Positions 7,592 to 13,954 are shown, counted from the first letter of the stretch. The stretch: DNA of 13,954 nucleotides from an uncultured Verrucomicrobiota bacterium (GCA_903863315.1 CAIPBN010000445.1:1-13954), one strand, 5' to 3'. Translations and numbers: made by a program. The notes: generated from the sequence alone by a model not told the origin.

Positions 7592-7662
7592 AATCACGAA
7601 AACACGAATGAGTCGGCGCGGGTCTTGATTCCATTGGTGTTCATTCGTGTGCATTCGTGGTT
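7592..7662. repeat. Inverted pair of 10-nt-period repeats (copies B and C), hairpin-forming
   Basis: The left arm (copy B, plus strand, 7592-7611) carries AATCACGAA then ACACGAATGA. The right arm (copy C, minus strand, 7662-7633) reads AACCACGAAT, GCACACGAAT, GAACACCAAT. The arms can pair over about nine plus ten base pairs with a two-base bulge, leaving a roughly 30-base loop region. The element lies between two convergent genes (ends at 7337 and 7705), where a hairpin could act as a two-way terminator. It directly abuts the truncated permease remnant. The 7663-7704 remainder shows nothing recognisable. Confidence 0.7.
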
Positions 7663-7704
7663 GGGAATGTTTTCCAGCGTTTTACCAGTCAGCCGTTGCC
7701 GGGC

Positions 7705-8202
7705 CTAGCCCAGGAAGCTGACGAGGAAATCGCCCACGGCGCTGCCAATCTCGCCGCCCGCTTCCAGTGCCGCCAGGGGCGTGGCCTCACCGAGCCCATC
7801 GGCCATGTCCGCGCCGATACCCGTGACAGTGCCCTTGGTCGCCACAGATGACTGCGACGTTGTCACAGGGCGCGCGTTGCGTGCGCTCAGAATCTTCGCC
7901 ACCTCCGTCTTGGCCAGCCAGATGCCGCCGCAATCGCGACACCGGCTGATTTCAACCGCGCCCTGCATGCGCGTCTGCAACTGGCTGCCGGCACAAGTCG
8001 GGCACACCAGCCGGCGCATCAAGAAGCTTGCGCCAGAGGAGGGCTTGGGTGGATCACCGCTCCCGGTTTGCGAGGCCTTTCGGACCAGCGACTCCAGTGC
8101 GTCGCGGGAGAACCAAACCCCGTGACATTGGAGGCAACTCCGCGCCTGCACGCCTTCGCGCTGATGCGGAATAAGGGGAGTGCGGTCCGCAGGGCAGAGC
8201 AT
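7705..8202 (-). CDS. Double zf-TFIIB zinc-ribbon protein, coupled to flotillin
   Basis: 165 residues from ATG 8202. Its first base is the last base of the flotillin stop codon on this strand (TGATG), so translation is coupled; TTG at 8205 could also be read as a start. It has two zf-TFIIB-type ribbons. The first has Cys3-Pro-x-Asp6 and Cys23-x2-Cys26-HGVWF; the Asp in place of the second Cys is common in this family (CPxD variant). The second has Cys67-PT-Cys70 and Cys88-x2-Cys91-GGIWL. The C-terminal 60 residues lack Cys and end in a Gly/Ala/Glu-rich, weakly amphipathic stretch (IGSAVGDFLVSFLG), perhaps membrane-contacting. It has no signal peptide, so it is cytoplasmic. zf-TFIIB proteins are poorly characterised; a partner or regulator role for the flotillin is inferred from gene order alone. 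Confidence 0.85.
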   Translation of the reverse strand: MLCPADRTPLIPHQREGVQARSCLQCHGVWFSRDALESLVRKASQTGSGDPPKPSSGASFLMRRLVCPTCAGSQLQTRMQGAVEISRCRDCGGIWLAKTEVAKILSARNARPVTTSQSSVATKGTVTGIGADMADGLGEATPLAALEAGGEIGSAVGDFLVSFLG

Positions 8203-9764
8203 CAAATATCCTTCGGGCCATCCTTCTCCATCGCCTTCTTCAGCGCGGGAACCTGCTCCAGCAGCTTCTCGAACTTGATGCCGGTGAGGCTCTCCAGCAC
8301 GGGCGGGAGCTGGGCGATGATTTGCGTGACATCGCCGGTGAGCTTGCTCGCGCCGCCGCCGGGGCCGGAGCCGGAGTTGATGATGACCATCTTCTCCATC
8401 TTCGACAGCGGCTCGGAGATGCGTCCGGCAATCTCGGGCATGGCCTTCACGAGCAGTTCGATGACGGCGGCCTCGTTGTATTGCTGGAAGGCCTCGGCCT
8501 TGAGGCGGGTGGCCTCGGCGGTCGCCTTGCCCTGCGCCTCGATGACGGCGGCTTCTGCCAGACCGCGCGCCTTGTTCACGTCGGCGTCGGCGAGACCGCG
8601 GGCCTTGTTGGCCTCGGCCTCGGCCATGCCGGTGGCCTTGGCGACTTCAGCATTGGCAAAGCCCGTGGCCTTCGCCGCGTTGGCTGCGCCGTTCGCCTCG
8701 GTTTCGAGCTGGAACTTGCGGGCGTTGGCGAGGGTCTCGACCTTGGTGCGCTCGGCCTCGGCGGGTTTTTGCACGGTGGCCTGGAGCTCGCGCTCCTTGC
8801 GTTTGATTTCCTGCTCCTGCAGCTCGATCTGCTTCTGCTTGGCGATGATCTCGACCTGCACCTCCTCCGCCTTCACGAGCTGGCCGGTCTTGTATTTCTG
8901 GAGGTCGTAGGCGAGGTCGGACTCGGCCTTCTTCTGGTTCACCGCCGCCTGATACTGGGCGACGTTGCTTTGGTAGTCGCGCTGCGCCTCGGCGATCTTG
9001 GTGTCGGCGACGAATTTCGCCTCCTGTCCTGCCTGCGTCGCCTGCGAGGATTTGATCATCGCGTCGCGGTCGGCTTCGGCTTGGGCAATCTGGGCGTCGC
9101 GCTTGACCTGCGCGATGCGGGGTTTGCCGAGGGCGTCGAGGTAGCCCTGCGTGTCGCGGATGTCGCGGATGGTGAAGGACACGATGCCCAAACCCATGTT
9201 GGCCATGTCGCTGGCAGCGACCTCCTGCACGCGCGAGGCGAAGGCGTCGCGGTTCTGGTAAATCTCCTCCACGGTCATCGTGCCGAGAATCGCCCGCAGG
9301 TGGCCTTCCAACGTCTGCATCGCGACGTTCTTGATCTCGTCGGTGGACTTGCTGAGGAACTGCTCGGCGGCGGTGGCGATGGAGATGTCATCGCCCTTGA
9401 TCTTGATTTGTGCGACGCCATCCACCTTCACCGGCACGCCCTTGCTGGTGTAAACCTCGGGGGTCTGGACATCAATGGTCAGGAGTTCGAGGGACAGGCT
9501 GTCCTGCCGCTCGAAGACCGGCCAGACGAAGACGCCGCCGCCCTTGACGATGCGGAAGCCGACCTCGCGGGCTTTGCCGTCGGGGTCCACCAGGCGGCGC
9601 TTGCGGCCGGAGATGACGAGCACCTCGTTGGGGCCGACCTTGGTGTAGCGGCTCGCAAAGATCGCGAAGATGATGATGACGGTGACCAGCAGGGCGAGCA
9701 TGGCGACCACGCCAATGGCGGCACCGGGGCCGGAGACTTGGGCAAGCAGGGGTATGAGTGGCAT
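8202..9764 (-). CDS. floT: Flotillin (SPFH domain, YuaG/FloT type)
   Basis: 520 residues, close to the roughly 509 of Bacillus FloT. An N-terminal membrane helix lies at about 14-36 (GAAIGVVAMLALLVTVIIIF). The SPFH/band-7 domain covers about 45-230 with the VGPNEVLVISGR-type start, the GGGVFVWPVFERQD-type segment and the DIRDTQGYLDALGKP-type segment typical of flotillins. A long coiled coil (about 230-430) follows, including five hendecad repeats at 365-419. The C-terminal oligomerisation region (about 430-520) carries a Gly/Ser-rich turn, then hydrophobic helices. Flotillins form scaffolds at membrane microdomains and organise membrane protein complexes. The YuaF/NfeD-like gene lies 24 bp upstream and the zinc-ribbon gene overlaps the stop codon, so this is an operon. 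No clear Shine-Dalgarno precedes ATG 9764; coupling to the upstream gene may serve instead. Confidence 0.95.
   Translation of the reverse strand: MPLIPLLAQVSGPGAAIGVVAMLALLVTVIIIFAIFASRYTKVGPNEVLVISGRKRRLVDPDGKAREVGFRIVKGGGVFVWPVFERQDSLSLELLTIDVQTPEVYTSKGVPVKVDGVAQIKIKGDDISIATAAEQFLSKSTDEIKNVAMQTLEGHLRAILGTMTVEEIYQNRDAFASRVQEVAASDMANMGLGIVSFTIRDIRDTQGYLDALGKPRIAQVKRDAQIAQAEADRDAMIKSSQATQAGQEAKFVADTKIAEAQRDYQSNVAQYQAAVNQKKAESDLAYDLQKYKTGQLVKAEEVQVEIIAKQKQIELQEQEIKRKERELQATVQKPAEAERTKVETLANARKFQLETEANGAANAAKATGFANAEVAKATGMAEAEANKARGLADADVNKARGLAEAAVIEAQGKATAEATRLKAEAFQQYNEAAVIELLVKAMPEIAGRISEPLSKMEKMVIINSGSGPGGGASKLTGDVTQIIAQLPPVLESLTGIKFEKLLEQVPALKKAMEKDGPKDI
8508..8672 (-). repeat. Five tandem 11-residue repeats in the flotillin coiled coil
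   Basis: Residues 365-375, 376-386, 387-397, 398-408 and 409-419 align as five 11-residue units, 33 bp each. The first is KATGFANAEVA. Position 1 is Lys in four units and Glu in the fifth, Ala is at 2 and Gly at 4 in every unit, and Ala and acidic residues fill the rest. Hendecad spacing suits a coiled coil with a slight right-handed twist. The units differ at the DNA level, so this is an old or selected repeat and not a recent duplication. Confidence 0.75.
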
Positions 9765-9788
9765 AGGTTGGTTGGGCTGGGGAAAAGG

Positions 9789-10349
9789 TCAGACGGGCTT
9801 GACGAAAAATTGGGAACCGACGATGCGCGTCACGGTGACCGGTGCGCCGGTGGCAATGGCCTTGCCATCCTCGGTCCGGGCCGGGGCGGTGTAGCGGGTG
9901 CCGCCCTGGACATAGACAATTTCTCCGACGCCGTTTTCGGGAATGCCGGTGCCGAGGGTCGCGGTGATGCCCACCACGCTGGCGACGGTGGATTCGCTCG
10001 AGCTTTGCGTCTTGCGGAACACCATGCGCAGCGTGGAGACAATCACGCTGGCGAAGGCGAATGCGCCCACGGCCGCGAGCGGCGCGCTGATGGCCGGCGA
10101 TCGCGTCGCCTCCATCAGGCTGAGGAGATAGCCAAACGCGCCAAAGCCGGTCATGAAGGCGGCGATTATCATCGGGCTGAAGGCCGTGACTCCCCCGCTG
10201 TCCGAGCCGGACGCCCCTGTTTCCGCATGAGCTCCTCCGATTTCGTGGTGCTCGACGCCTTCGACGAAATGCCCCAGCAACGCGAGGATGATCAGGAAGA
10301 GAAAGCCACCTCCGAGGCACAGCAAGTAAATCAACGAATCCAAGCTCAT
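9789..10349 (-). CDS. NfeD-like / YuaF-type membrane protein, flotillin partner
   Basis: 186 residues, close to Bacillus YuaF (about 174). It has an N-terminal membrane helix at about 6-26, then a short soluble His/Glu/Gly-rich loop. Two more hydrophobic segments follow at about 55-80 and 88-108. The C-terminal domain (about 118-186) is OB-fold-like, with the glycine pattern of NfeD proteins (GIPENGVGEIVYV, then AIATGAPVTVTRIVGSQFFV). NfeD-family genes sit beside flotillin or stomatin genes in many bacteria, and YuaF is needed with FloT in Bacillus. Here the flotillin starts 24 bp downstream on the same strand. The start at ATG 10349 is supported by GAGG at 10357-10354, four bases upstream. 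Role: membrane partner or stabiliser of the flotillin scaffold, by family analogy. Confidence 0.88.
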   Translation of the reverse strand: MSLDSLIYLLCLGGGFLFLIILALLGHFVEGVEHHEIGGAHAETGASGSDSGGVTAFSPMIIAAFMTGFGAFGYLLSLMEATRSPAISAPLAAVGAFAFASVIVSTLRMVFRKTQSSSESTVASVVGITATLGTGIPENGVGEIVYVQGGTRYTAPARTEDGKAIATGAPVTVTRIVGSQFFVKPV

Positions 10350-10421
10350 AACGACCTCGCAGTTTGTGAATGGGGCTGAGTTAAATCGTCGGCGTTTGGT
10401 CAGGCAAGAGCGAAAGCGCCG

Positions 10422-10655
10422 TCACGCGCCCAGTTCAGCCTTCCGTCGGGGGCGACGGATGAAGCAGTAGAGCAACGCGCCGAGCAGGTGCGTGAACAAC
10501 AGCAGGAGCACCCAGACGAGCTTGTCGTTGCCGGTGCTGGATTCCTTCGTCACGCAGTCGATCAGCATCCAGAGCCAGAATCCGAACGCCAGCAACCCCA
10601 GTCCCAGCAGGGGCAGGAGGAGGAACAGTTCCAGCAGGCCGAACATGAACATCAT
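10422..10655 (-). CDS. Small PLDc_N-domain-like membrane protein
   Basis: 77 residues from ATG 10655. The start is decided by a good ribosome binding site (GAAAGGAAA, five-base spacing from AGGA); an in-frame start at 10706 would add 17 residues with no such site and no hydrophobic character. Two membrane helices (about 5-32 and 46-64) flank the motif DCVTKESSTGNDKLVW, and the second helix ends in Arg/Lys-rich RRPRRK. This matches the PLDc_N (phospholipase D nuclease N-terminal) family, which occurs alone or at the N-terminus of cardiolipin synthases. It is a stand-alone copy with no catalytic HKD motif, so it is not itself an enzyme. It lies 72 bp upstream of the YuaF-like gene on the same strand and may be the first gene of that operon. 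Confidence 0.82.
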   Translation of the reverse strand: MMFMFGLLELFLLLPLLGLGLLAFGFWLWMLIDCVTKESSTGNDKLVWVLLLLFTHLLGALLYCFIRRPRRKAELGA

Positions 10656-10832
10656 GATTTTCCTTTCGTTGCCGGGCAGTGTGGGGCCGGGCAGGGGCGG
10701 GCTCATCTACAAGTTCACGGTGGGTTTGTAGGAAGCGGCCGGCAGGGGCACGTTTGGCTCAAGACGAGGTCGCCGCTGGCGCTTCGCGTTCTGCTCTTCA
10801 CCCCGCCTTGGCCCCGTGCTACAACCGCCGCC
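10656..10832. promoter_or_regulatory. Divergent intergenic region (PLDc_N-like / HTH genes)
   Basis: These 177 bp lie between divergent starts at 10655 (minus) and 10833 (plus), so promoters for both the flotillin cluster and the HTH gene probably lie here. Apart from the minus-strand ribosome binding site, I see no convincing promoter boxes or operator palindrome. The HTH protein could regulate this region, which is inference from position only. Confidence 0.35.
10659..10667 (-). promoter_or_regulatory. Ribosome binding site deciding the PLDc_N-like start
   Basis: On the minus strand GAAAGGAAA (10667 to 10659) contains AGGA ending five bases before ATG 10655. It is one of the clearest Shine-Dalgarno sequences in the window and favours 10655 over the upstream in-frame start at 10706. 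Confidence 0.65.
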
Positions 10833-11354
10833 ATGCAATCCCATGAGTTGCTCCGCGAGGTGATCAAGGACTCCAGCGCCAAGCAAATCGCTGCTGATCT
10901 CAACCTCTCCCTTTCCATGATCTACAAGTGGGCCGAGCCGCCGGAGAACATCGCCGGCAGCGGGCTCGCCAATCCACTGGACCGCATGGAGCAGCTCATC
11001 AAGAGCACCAACGATGCGCGGCTGCCACAGTGGATTTGTGAGCGGGCGGGCGGCTTCTTCATCCACAATCCCAAGGCGCATTCGCCACATCCCTTCCAAG
11101 TCATACCGGCCACCAACCAGATCGTGCAGGAGTTTGCGGACATGCTCGGTGTCATCGCCGCCGCCGCCGGGGACAGCCACATCACCAAGGCCGAGGCGAA
11201 GGACATCCGCCGACGCTGGGAGGACTTGAAGCGCGTGACCGAGGGCTTTGTGCATTGTTGCGAGAGCGGCAGCTTCGCCCCGGTGAAGCAGCCCGCCGCA
11301 GCTGGGCCGCCGGAACGCACGCCTTCCTCCGCTCCGCCGGCCGCACGCGCTTAG
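10833..11354 (+). CDS. Helix-turn-helix protein, possibly phage CII-like
   Basis: 173 residues from ATG 10833. The open frame extends upstream to 10488, but that part is antisense to the PLDc_N-like gene and has shadow-like composition, so I reject it. Residues 1-28 form a helix-turn-helix (LREVIKDSSAKQIAADLNLS, recognition helix LSMIYKWAEPP). A segment follows that resembles phage regulatory CII (Phage_CP76) and Cro/C1-like proteins: NPLDRMEQLIKSTNDARLPQ, then a conserved-looking aromatic block WICERAGGFFIHNP. A helical region (about 88-145) with charged residues and a Pro/Ala-rich disordered tail (about 148-173) complete it. It is probably a DNA-binding regulator. No other phage gene is visible, so the CII resemblance alone does not show a prophage. 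It is divergent from the flotillin cluster. Confidence 0.75.
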   Translation: MQSHELLREVIKDSSAKQIAADLNLSLSMIYKWAEPPENIAGSGLANPLDRMEQLIKSTNDARLPQWICERAGGFFIHNPKAHSPHPFQVIPATNQIVQEFADMLGVIAAAAGDSHITKAEAKDIRRRWEDLKRVTEGFVHCCESGSFAPVKQPAAAGPPERTPSSAPPAARA

Positions 11355-11552
11355 CCATGCATCCCTAGCGACGGCTGTGCGCCGGGCGGGCTGTAGTCCA
11401 GCAGGCACGCTCTCGAAGCCGTGCGCGGTCCCCCGTTGCACCGTCTGGCCGAGTGCGCAATTCCTGCCTAGGACCGCACAAGGAATGCGCAGCCAGAAAT
11501 GAAAGAGTCACTAGCTTTGGCGGCGTTAGTGGAAGAACAAGAAAGGCAGCTT
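11355..11552 (+). promoter_or_regulatory. Intergenic region before the receiver gene
   Basis: About 200 bp with no supportable gene. GCACG and CGTGC, separated by ten bases near 11405-11424, form a weak five-base-pair inverted repeat. AAAGG at 11542-11546 is a good ribosome binding site, six bases before ATG 11553. No promoter boxes are recognisable. Confidence 0.35.
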
Positions 11553-12032
11553 ATGAAACGCTACCATGTGTTGCTGGGGACGGAGGATACCACCTTGGAA
11601 ACGACCGTGAAGGCGCTGGCCGCCAACGCCGGCTGCGAGTTGGAGTGCGCCAGAACCCGCCGCGATGCCCTCTGTTTGGTGGTGCAGGACACTGCCAATC
11701 ACGCACCGAAGTGCGAACTGGTGGTCGTGGACCTGGACTGGCGTGAAGGCGGGCACACCCTGCTGACCGACGTTCGGGGCGTGCTGCCAGTGATTGCCAT
11801 CAGCAGCAAGCCCAAGCACTGGCTGTCCTCCATGCTCCGCCGTCACCGCATCGGCGCCATGCTGGCCAAGCCGGTGTCACCGGAAGCGCTACGGGAGGCG
11901 TTCCTGAGGGTCGGAAACATTCCGTGCGATCCGGAGACGCGCGGTGGCTGGTGGCGGCTGGCACCCGTGCTGCAGCACTGGGGCGAGAACCTGCTTCAGG
12001 CCGCTTCGGGTGCGCGCCAGCGGGGGGTGTGA
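11553..12032 (+). CDS. Stand-alone response-regulator receiver domain protein
   Basis: 159 residues from ATG 11553. I prefer this start because AAAGG lies six bases upstream and the receiver fold normally begins just after the first Met (MKRYHVLLGTED). An in-frame ATG at 11499 adds 18 residues, but its AAGGA is 14 bases away. The receiver signature is complete: acidic pair Glu11-Asp12, phospho-acceptor Asp60 at the end of LVVVD, the Ser84 switch position in VIAISS and Lys106 in LAKPVS. The last 35 residues carry no recognisable output domain (Trp-rich GGWWRLAPVLQHW, then a short helix). It may act as a phosphate relay or by protein contacts. No histidine kinase is encoded in this window. The DUF2490 gene follows 46 bp downstream on the same strand and may be cotranscribed. 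Confidence 0.82.
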   Translation: MKRYHVLLGTEDTTLETTVKALAANAGCELECARTRRDALCLVVQDTANHAPKCELVVVDLDWREGGHTLLTDVRGVLPVIAISSKPKHWLSSMLRRHRIGAMLAKPVSPEALREAFLRVGNIPCDPETRGGWWRLAPVLQHWGENLLQAASGARQRGV

Positions 12033-12078
12033 CGCGAGCTGCCCTGGCTCCATCCCACTGCCCACGGGCGGAACCCTC

Positions 12079-12780
12079 ATGAAGCAACCCACCTCAGCTT
12101 CACCCGCCCGACGCGGCTCCGCGCGGACCGCAACACTGCTCTTGGGCATACTCGTCGGACTCAACCAGCCTGACCCGGCTCGTGCCGCCGAAGAATTCCA
12201 GAACTGGCATGGCTTCAACTGGCGTATCCATCAAACCACCAACTTCGATGCCTCGGCCTACGGCGAAGTGCGCTACCGGGACGATGCCTCCCAGCTCTTC
12301 CAATCGCTCGTCAGTCCAAGGCTCACCTGGAAGGTCCTGCCGAATCTGGACTTGGGCCTGAACTATACCTGGTTTGCGAACCGGACGAAGACCGGCGAGT
12401 TTGCCGACACGCACCGGCTGGAGGTCGAGGTCAATCCGCATGTCAAAATCACGGACTGGCTGGAATTCCACAACCGCAACCGGCTGGAGATCTATTGGGC
12501 GGACGGCGTGAACGGCGAGCGCTACCGGTCACGCGATCGGCTGCAGTTCACAGTTCCGCTGAAAGGCTTCGCGCCGCTGGAGTCCATCTTTTTCAACAAC
12601 GAGTTCTGGTATGAGTTTTACCGCAGCGATTACACGGTGAACCGCGCGGTTCCCGTGGGCCTGAACTTCCACGTCACCGGTCATACCTACCTGGCCGTGT
12701 TCTACATGATCCAGTCCTCCAAACAGCTCACCGGCCACTGGGATCAGGCCCACATTTTGGGCACCACCCTTTCCTTCTGA
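12079..12780 (+). CDS. DUF2490 family outer-membrane beta-barrel protein
   Basis: 233 residues. ATG 12079 begins a signal peptide: basic start, hydrophobic TATLLLGILVGLN, probable cut after ARA near residue 36. The mature protein is built of alternating hydrophobic/polar strands rich in Tyr, Trp, Phe, Asn and Arg. Strand-turn motifs recur (GEVRYRDD, LDLGLNYTWF, WLEFHNRNRLE, FNNEFWYEFYRSDY), and the chain ends in a terminal Phe (GTTLSF), the signature of proteins assembled by the BAM machinery. This pattern and length match DUF2490 (PF10677), outer-membrane proteins of unknown role. The organism therefore has an outer membrane. The open frame extends upstream to 11944, but that part overlaps the receiver gene and lacks a signal peptide, so it is not used. 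Confidence 0.85.
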   Translation: MKQPTSASPARRGSARTATLLLGILVGLNQPDPARAAEEFQNWHGFNWRIHQTTNFDASAYGEVRYRDDASQLFQSLVSPRLTWKVLPNLDLGLNYTWFANRTKTGEFADTHRLEVEVNPHVKITDWLEFHNRNRLEIYWADGVNGERYRSRDRLQFTVPLKGFAPLESIFFNNEFWYEFYRSDYTVNRAVPVGLNFHVTGHTYLAVFYMIQSSKQLTGHWDQAHILGTTLSF

Positions 12781-12938
12781 TCACTCGGCGTTGGCCTGTC
12801 ACCTGACAAAATCGGGCTGGAATCTGCAAATGTATGGCCGGGAAATTGGCTTGGCTGCGGATCGCAAAACCGCGAGATTCCACTTCGCAAGGCAGAATTC
12901 CAGCCCCACGCTTCTTACTGCGGAATCCGCCTGTATAG
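12781..12938 (+). promoter_or_regulatory. Intergenic region before the transporter gene
   Basis: 158 bp. GCGGAATCCGC at 12920-12930 is a near-perfect palindrome eight bases before the ATG at 12939 and could affect translation or bind a regulator. I see no clear promoter boxes, terminator or Shine-Dalgarno sequence. Confidence 0.3.
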
Positions 12939-13954
12939 ATGACCTCGCTGCTCGAAATCGCCCGCTTGAGTCCCGTCGCCCACGCGGTGCTCGTGCTGGC
13001 GTGCGTGGTGGCGCTCGGGCTGGCGCTAGGCAGCGTGAAGATCAAAGGAGTGGGCCTGGGCGCGGCGGGTGTGCTCTTCGTCGGCATTCTGTGCGGGCAC
13101 CTCAAGTTCACCCTCGCCCCGGACCTGCTGGCCTTCGTCCGCGACTTTGGGCTGGTGCTGTTTGTTTACACCATCGGCCTGCAGGTGGGGCCGGGCTTCA
13201 TCACCTCGCTGCGGCGGCAGGGCCTGCCTCTGAACTTGATGGCGGTCGCCATCGTGCTGCTCGGCGCGGGCGTAACGATCCTCGTTGCCAAGCTGCTGGG
13301 CGTGGACACGGCGGCGGCGGTGGGCATCTTCACCGGTGCGACCACCAACACCCCGGCCCTCGGTGCGGCGCAGGAAGCCTTGAAGAGCCTCCCCGGCCTC
13401 GCGCCTGAACGGCTCGGGCTTCCGGCGCTTGGCTACGCGGTTGCCTATCCATTCGGCATCCTTGGCATCATCCTCGCGATGCTCGCGCTGCGCTGGGTGC
13501 TGCGTGTGGACATCGCGGCGGAGGCCGAGACCTTCCGTCGCGAGCAACGCCGCGACCACGAGGCAGTGGAGCGTCGCAACATCCTCATCAGCAACCCCAA
13601 TTTCAACGGCCTGCGCCTCCACCAGCTTCCCGCGAAGGACAAACTCGGCGTCATCATTTCCCGCGTGAAGCACTTGGGTGAAGCCGAGGTTGTTCCCGCC
13701 GTCGGCACTACCACCTTGCACGTCGGCGATGTCGTCCTAGCCGTTGGCACCAGCGCCAATCTTGACGAGTTCTGCCTCATCGCCGGGAAGCAATCCGCCG
13801 AGGACCTCATGCTCACCCCCGGTCATGTCACTTCGCGGCGCGTGGTGGTCACCCAGAAGGAAATGCTGGGCCAGTCGTTGCGCGAACTCCAATTGAACCA
13901 GCGCTTCGGCGTCACGCTCACGCGCGTCACGCGCGGCGACGTGGAACTCAGCGC
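12939..13954 (+). CDS. AspT/YidE-type putative transporter with TrkA-C domains (partial, C-terminus off right edge)
   Basis: Read by hand from ATG 12939 to the window edge, open throughout: 338 codons so far of an expected 530-560. The N-terminal half has about five membrane helices. It carries the two family motifs GLVLFVYTIGLQVGPGF (71-87) and GIFTGATTNTPAL (129-141) of the aspartate-alanine exchanger (AspT/YidE/YbjL) family. A cytoplasmic part follows from about residue 200, with one complete TrkA-C (RCK_C) domain (about 212-285, RNILISNPNFNGLRL to GDVVLAVG). The start of a second (about 307-338, VVVTQKEMLGQSLRELQL) runs into the edge; a second membrane half is expected beyond it. TrkA-C domains usually bind a regulatory ligand. 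The substrate cannot be told. It is separated from the DUF2490 gene by 158 bp. Confidence 0.88.
   Translation, partial: MTSLLEIARLSPVAHAVLVLACVVALGLALGSVKIKGVGLGAAGVLFVGILCGHLKFTLAPDLLAFVRDFGLVLFVYTIGLQVGPGFITSLRRQGLPLNLMAVAIVLLGAGVTILVAKLLGVDTAAAVGIFTGATTNTPALGAAQEALKSLPGLAPERLGLPALGYAVAYPFGILGIILAMLALRWVLRVDIAAEAETFRREQRRDHEAVERRNILISNPNFNGLRLHQLPAKDKLGVIISRVKHLGEAEVVPAVGTTTLHVGDVVLAVGTSANLDEFCLIAGKQSAEDLMLTPGHVTSRRVVVTQKEMLGQSLRELQLNQRFGVTLTRVTRGDVELS

Noticed and set aside
8322..10379. 685-residue open frame on the plus strand
   Set aside because: It runs antisense across both the flotillin and the YuaF-like genes, which have clear domains. The product is Gly/Leu/Asp/His-rich with no recognisable fold.
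10488..10832. 115-residue upstream extension of the HTH gene
   Set aside because: It overlaps the PLDc_N-like gene in antisense and is Gln/Glu/His-rich like a shadow frame. The HTH domain starts right after ATG 10833.
10833..11354. Prophage remnant, suggested by the CII-like HTH
   Set aside because: There is no integrase, structural, lysis or att-like sequence in the window, and the neighbours are ordinary chromosomal genes.
12791..13408. 205-residue plus-strand frame overlapping the transporter
   Set aside because: It is out of frame with the AspT/YidE-type transporter, whose membrane and TNTPAL motifs are clear, and its own product is Arg/Gly/Ala-rich noise.
1..13954. CRISPR arrays, tRNA or rRNA genes, IS elements
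   Set aside because: By eye I found no regularly spaced direct repeats of CRISPR length, no tRNA cloverleaf or rRNA segment and no transposase. A tRNAscan or Rfam search would settle small RNAs I cannot see.

Overview
The window is GC-rich bacterial DNA, most likely from a member of the Planctomycetes-Verrucomicrobia-Chlamydiae group. Verrucomicrobia, possibly the Pedosphaera/Limisphaerales side, is my best guess. The main evidence is a DUF1501 protein next to a PSCyt1-DUF1549-DUF1553 protein, a pairing that is abundant in Planctomycetes and Verrucomicrobia. Short tandem ACACGAAT-type intergenic repeats and an N-terminal zinc ribbon of a kind I associate with Verrucomicrobia agree with this. 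No rRNA or marker gene is present, so the placement is inference.

Layout. (1) Minus strand, running off the left edge to 1214: a secreted serine esterase (acetyl-xylan-esterase-like) with a full Ser-Asp-His set. (2) Plus strand, 1380-5544: a Tat-exported DUF1501 protein, a previously unlisted 42-residue single-pass membrane protein (2826-2954), and a secreted cytochrome-like PSCyt1/DUF1549/DUF1553 protein with two CxxCH motifs. (3) Plus strand, 5686-7337: a zinc ribbon-transmembrane-FxLYD protein overlapping by four bases with a secreted protein of unknown function. (4) 7338-7704: no intact gene. It holds a decayed 5' fragment of an APC-family amino acid permease that stops against an inverted pair of 10-nt-period repeats; a third copy lies at 2782-2811. 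(5) Minus strand, 10655 down to 7705: a membrane cluster in transcription order of a small PLDc_N-type protein, a YuaF/NfeD-like protein, a FloT-type flotillin and a double zf-TFIIB zinc-ribbon protein. (6) Plus strand, 10833-12780: a small helix-turn-helix protein (possibly phage-CII-like), a stand-alone response-regulator receiver and a DUF2490 outer-membrane barrel. (7) 12939 to the right edge: the N-terminal two thirds or so of an AspT/YidE-type transporter with TrkA-C domains.

How the parts may work together. The YuaF-FloT pair is a known bacterial membrane-microdomain module. Here it is joined by a one-base start/stop overlap to a zinc-ribbon protein and preceded by a small membrane protein, which makes this the best candidate for a little-described extended system. 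The DUF1501/PSCyt pair is well known as a pairing but has no settled biochemical role. The microprotein between its two genes is the other feature that a standard annotation would probably miss. All functional statements rest on motifs read by eye; no database search was run.
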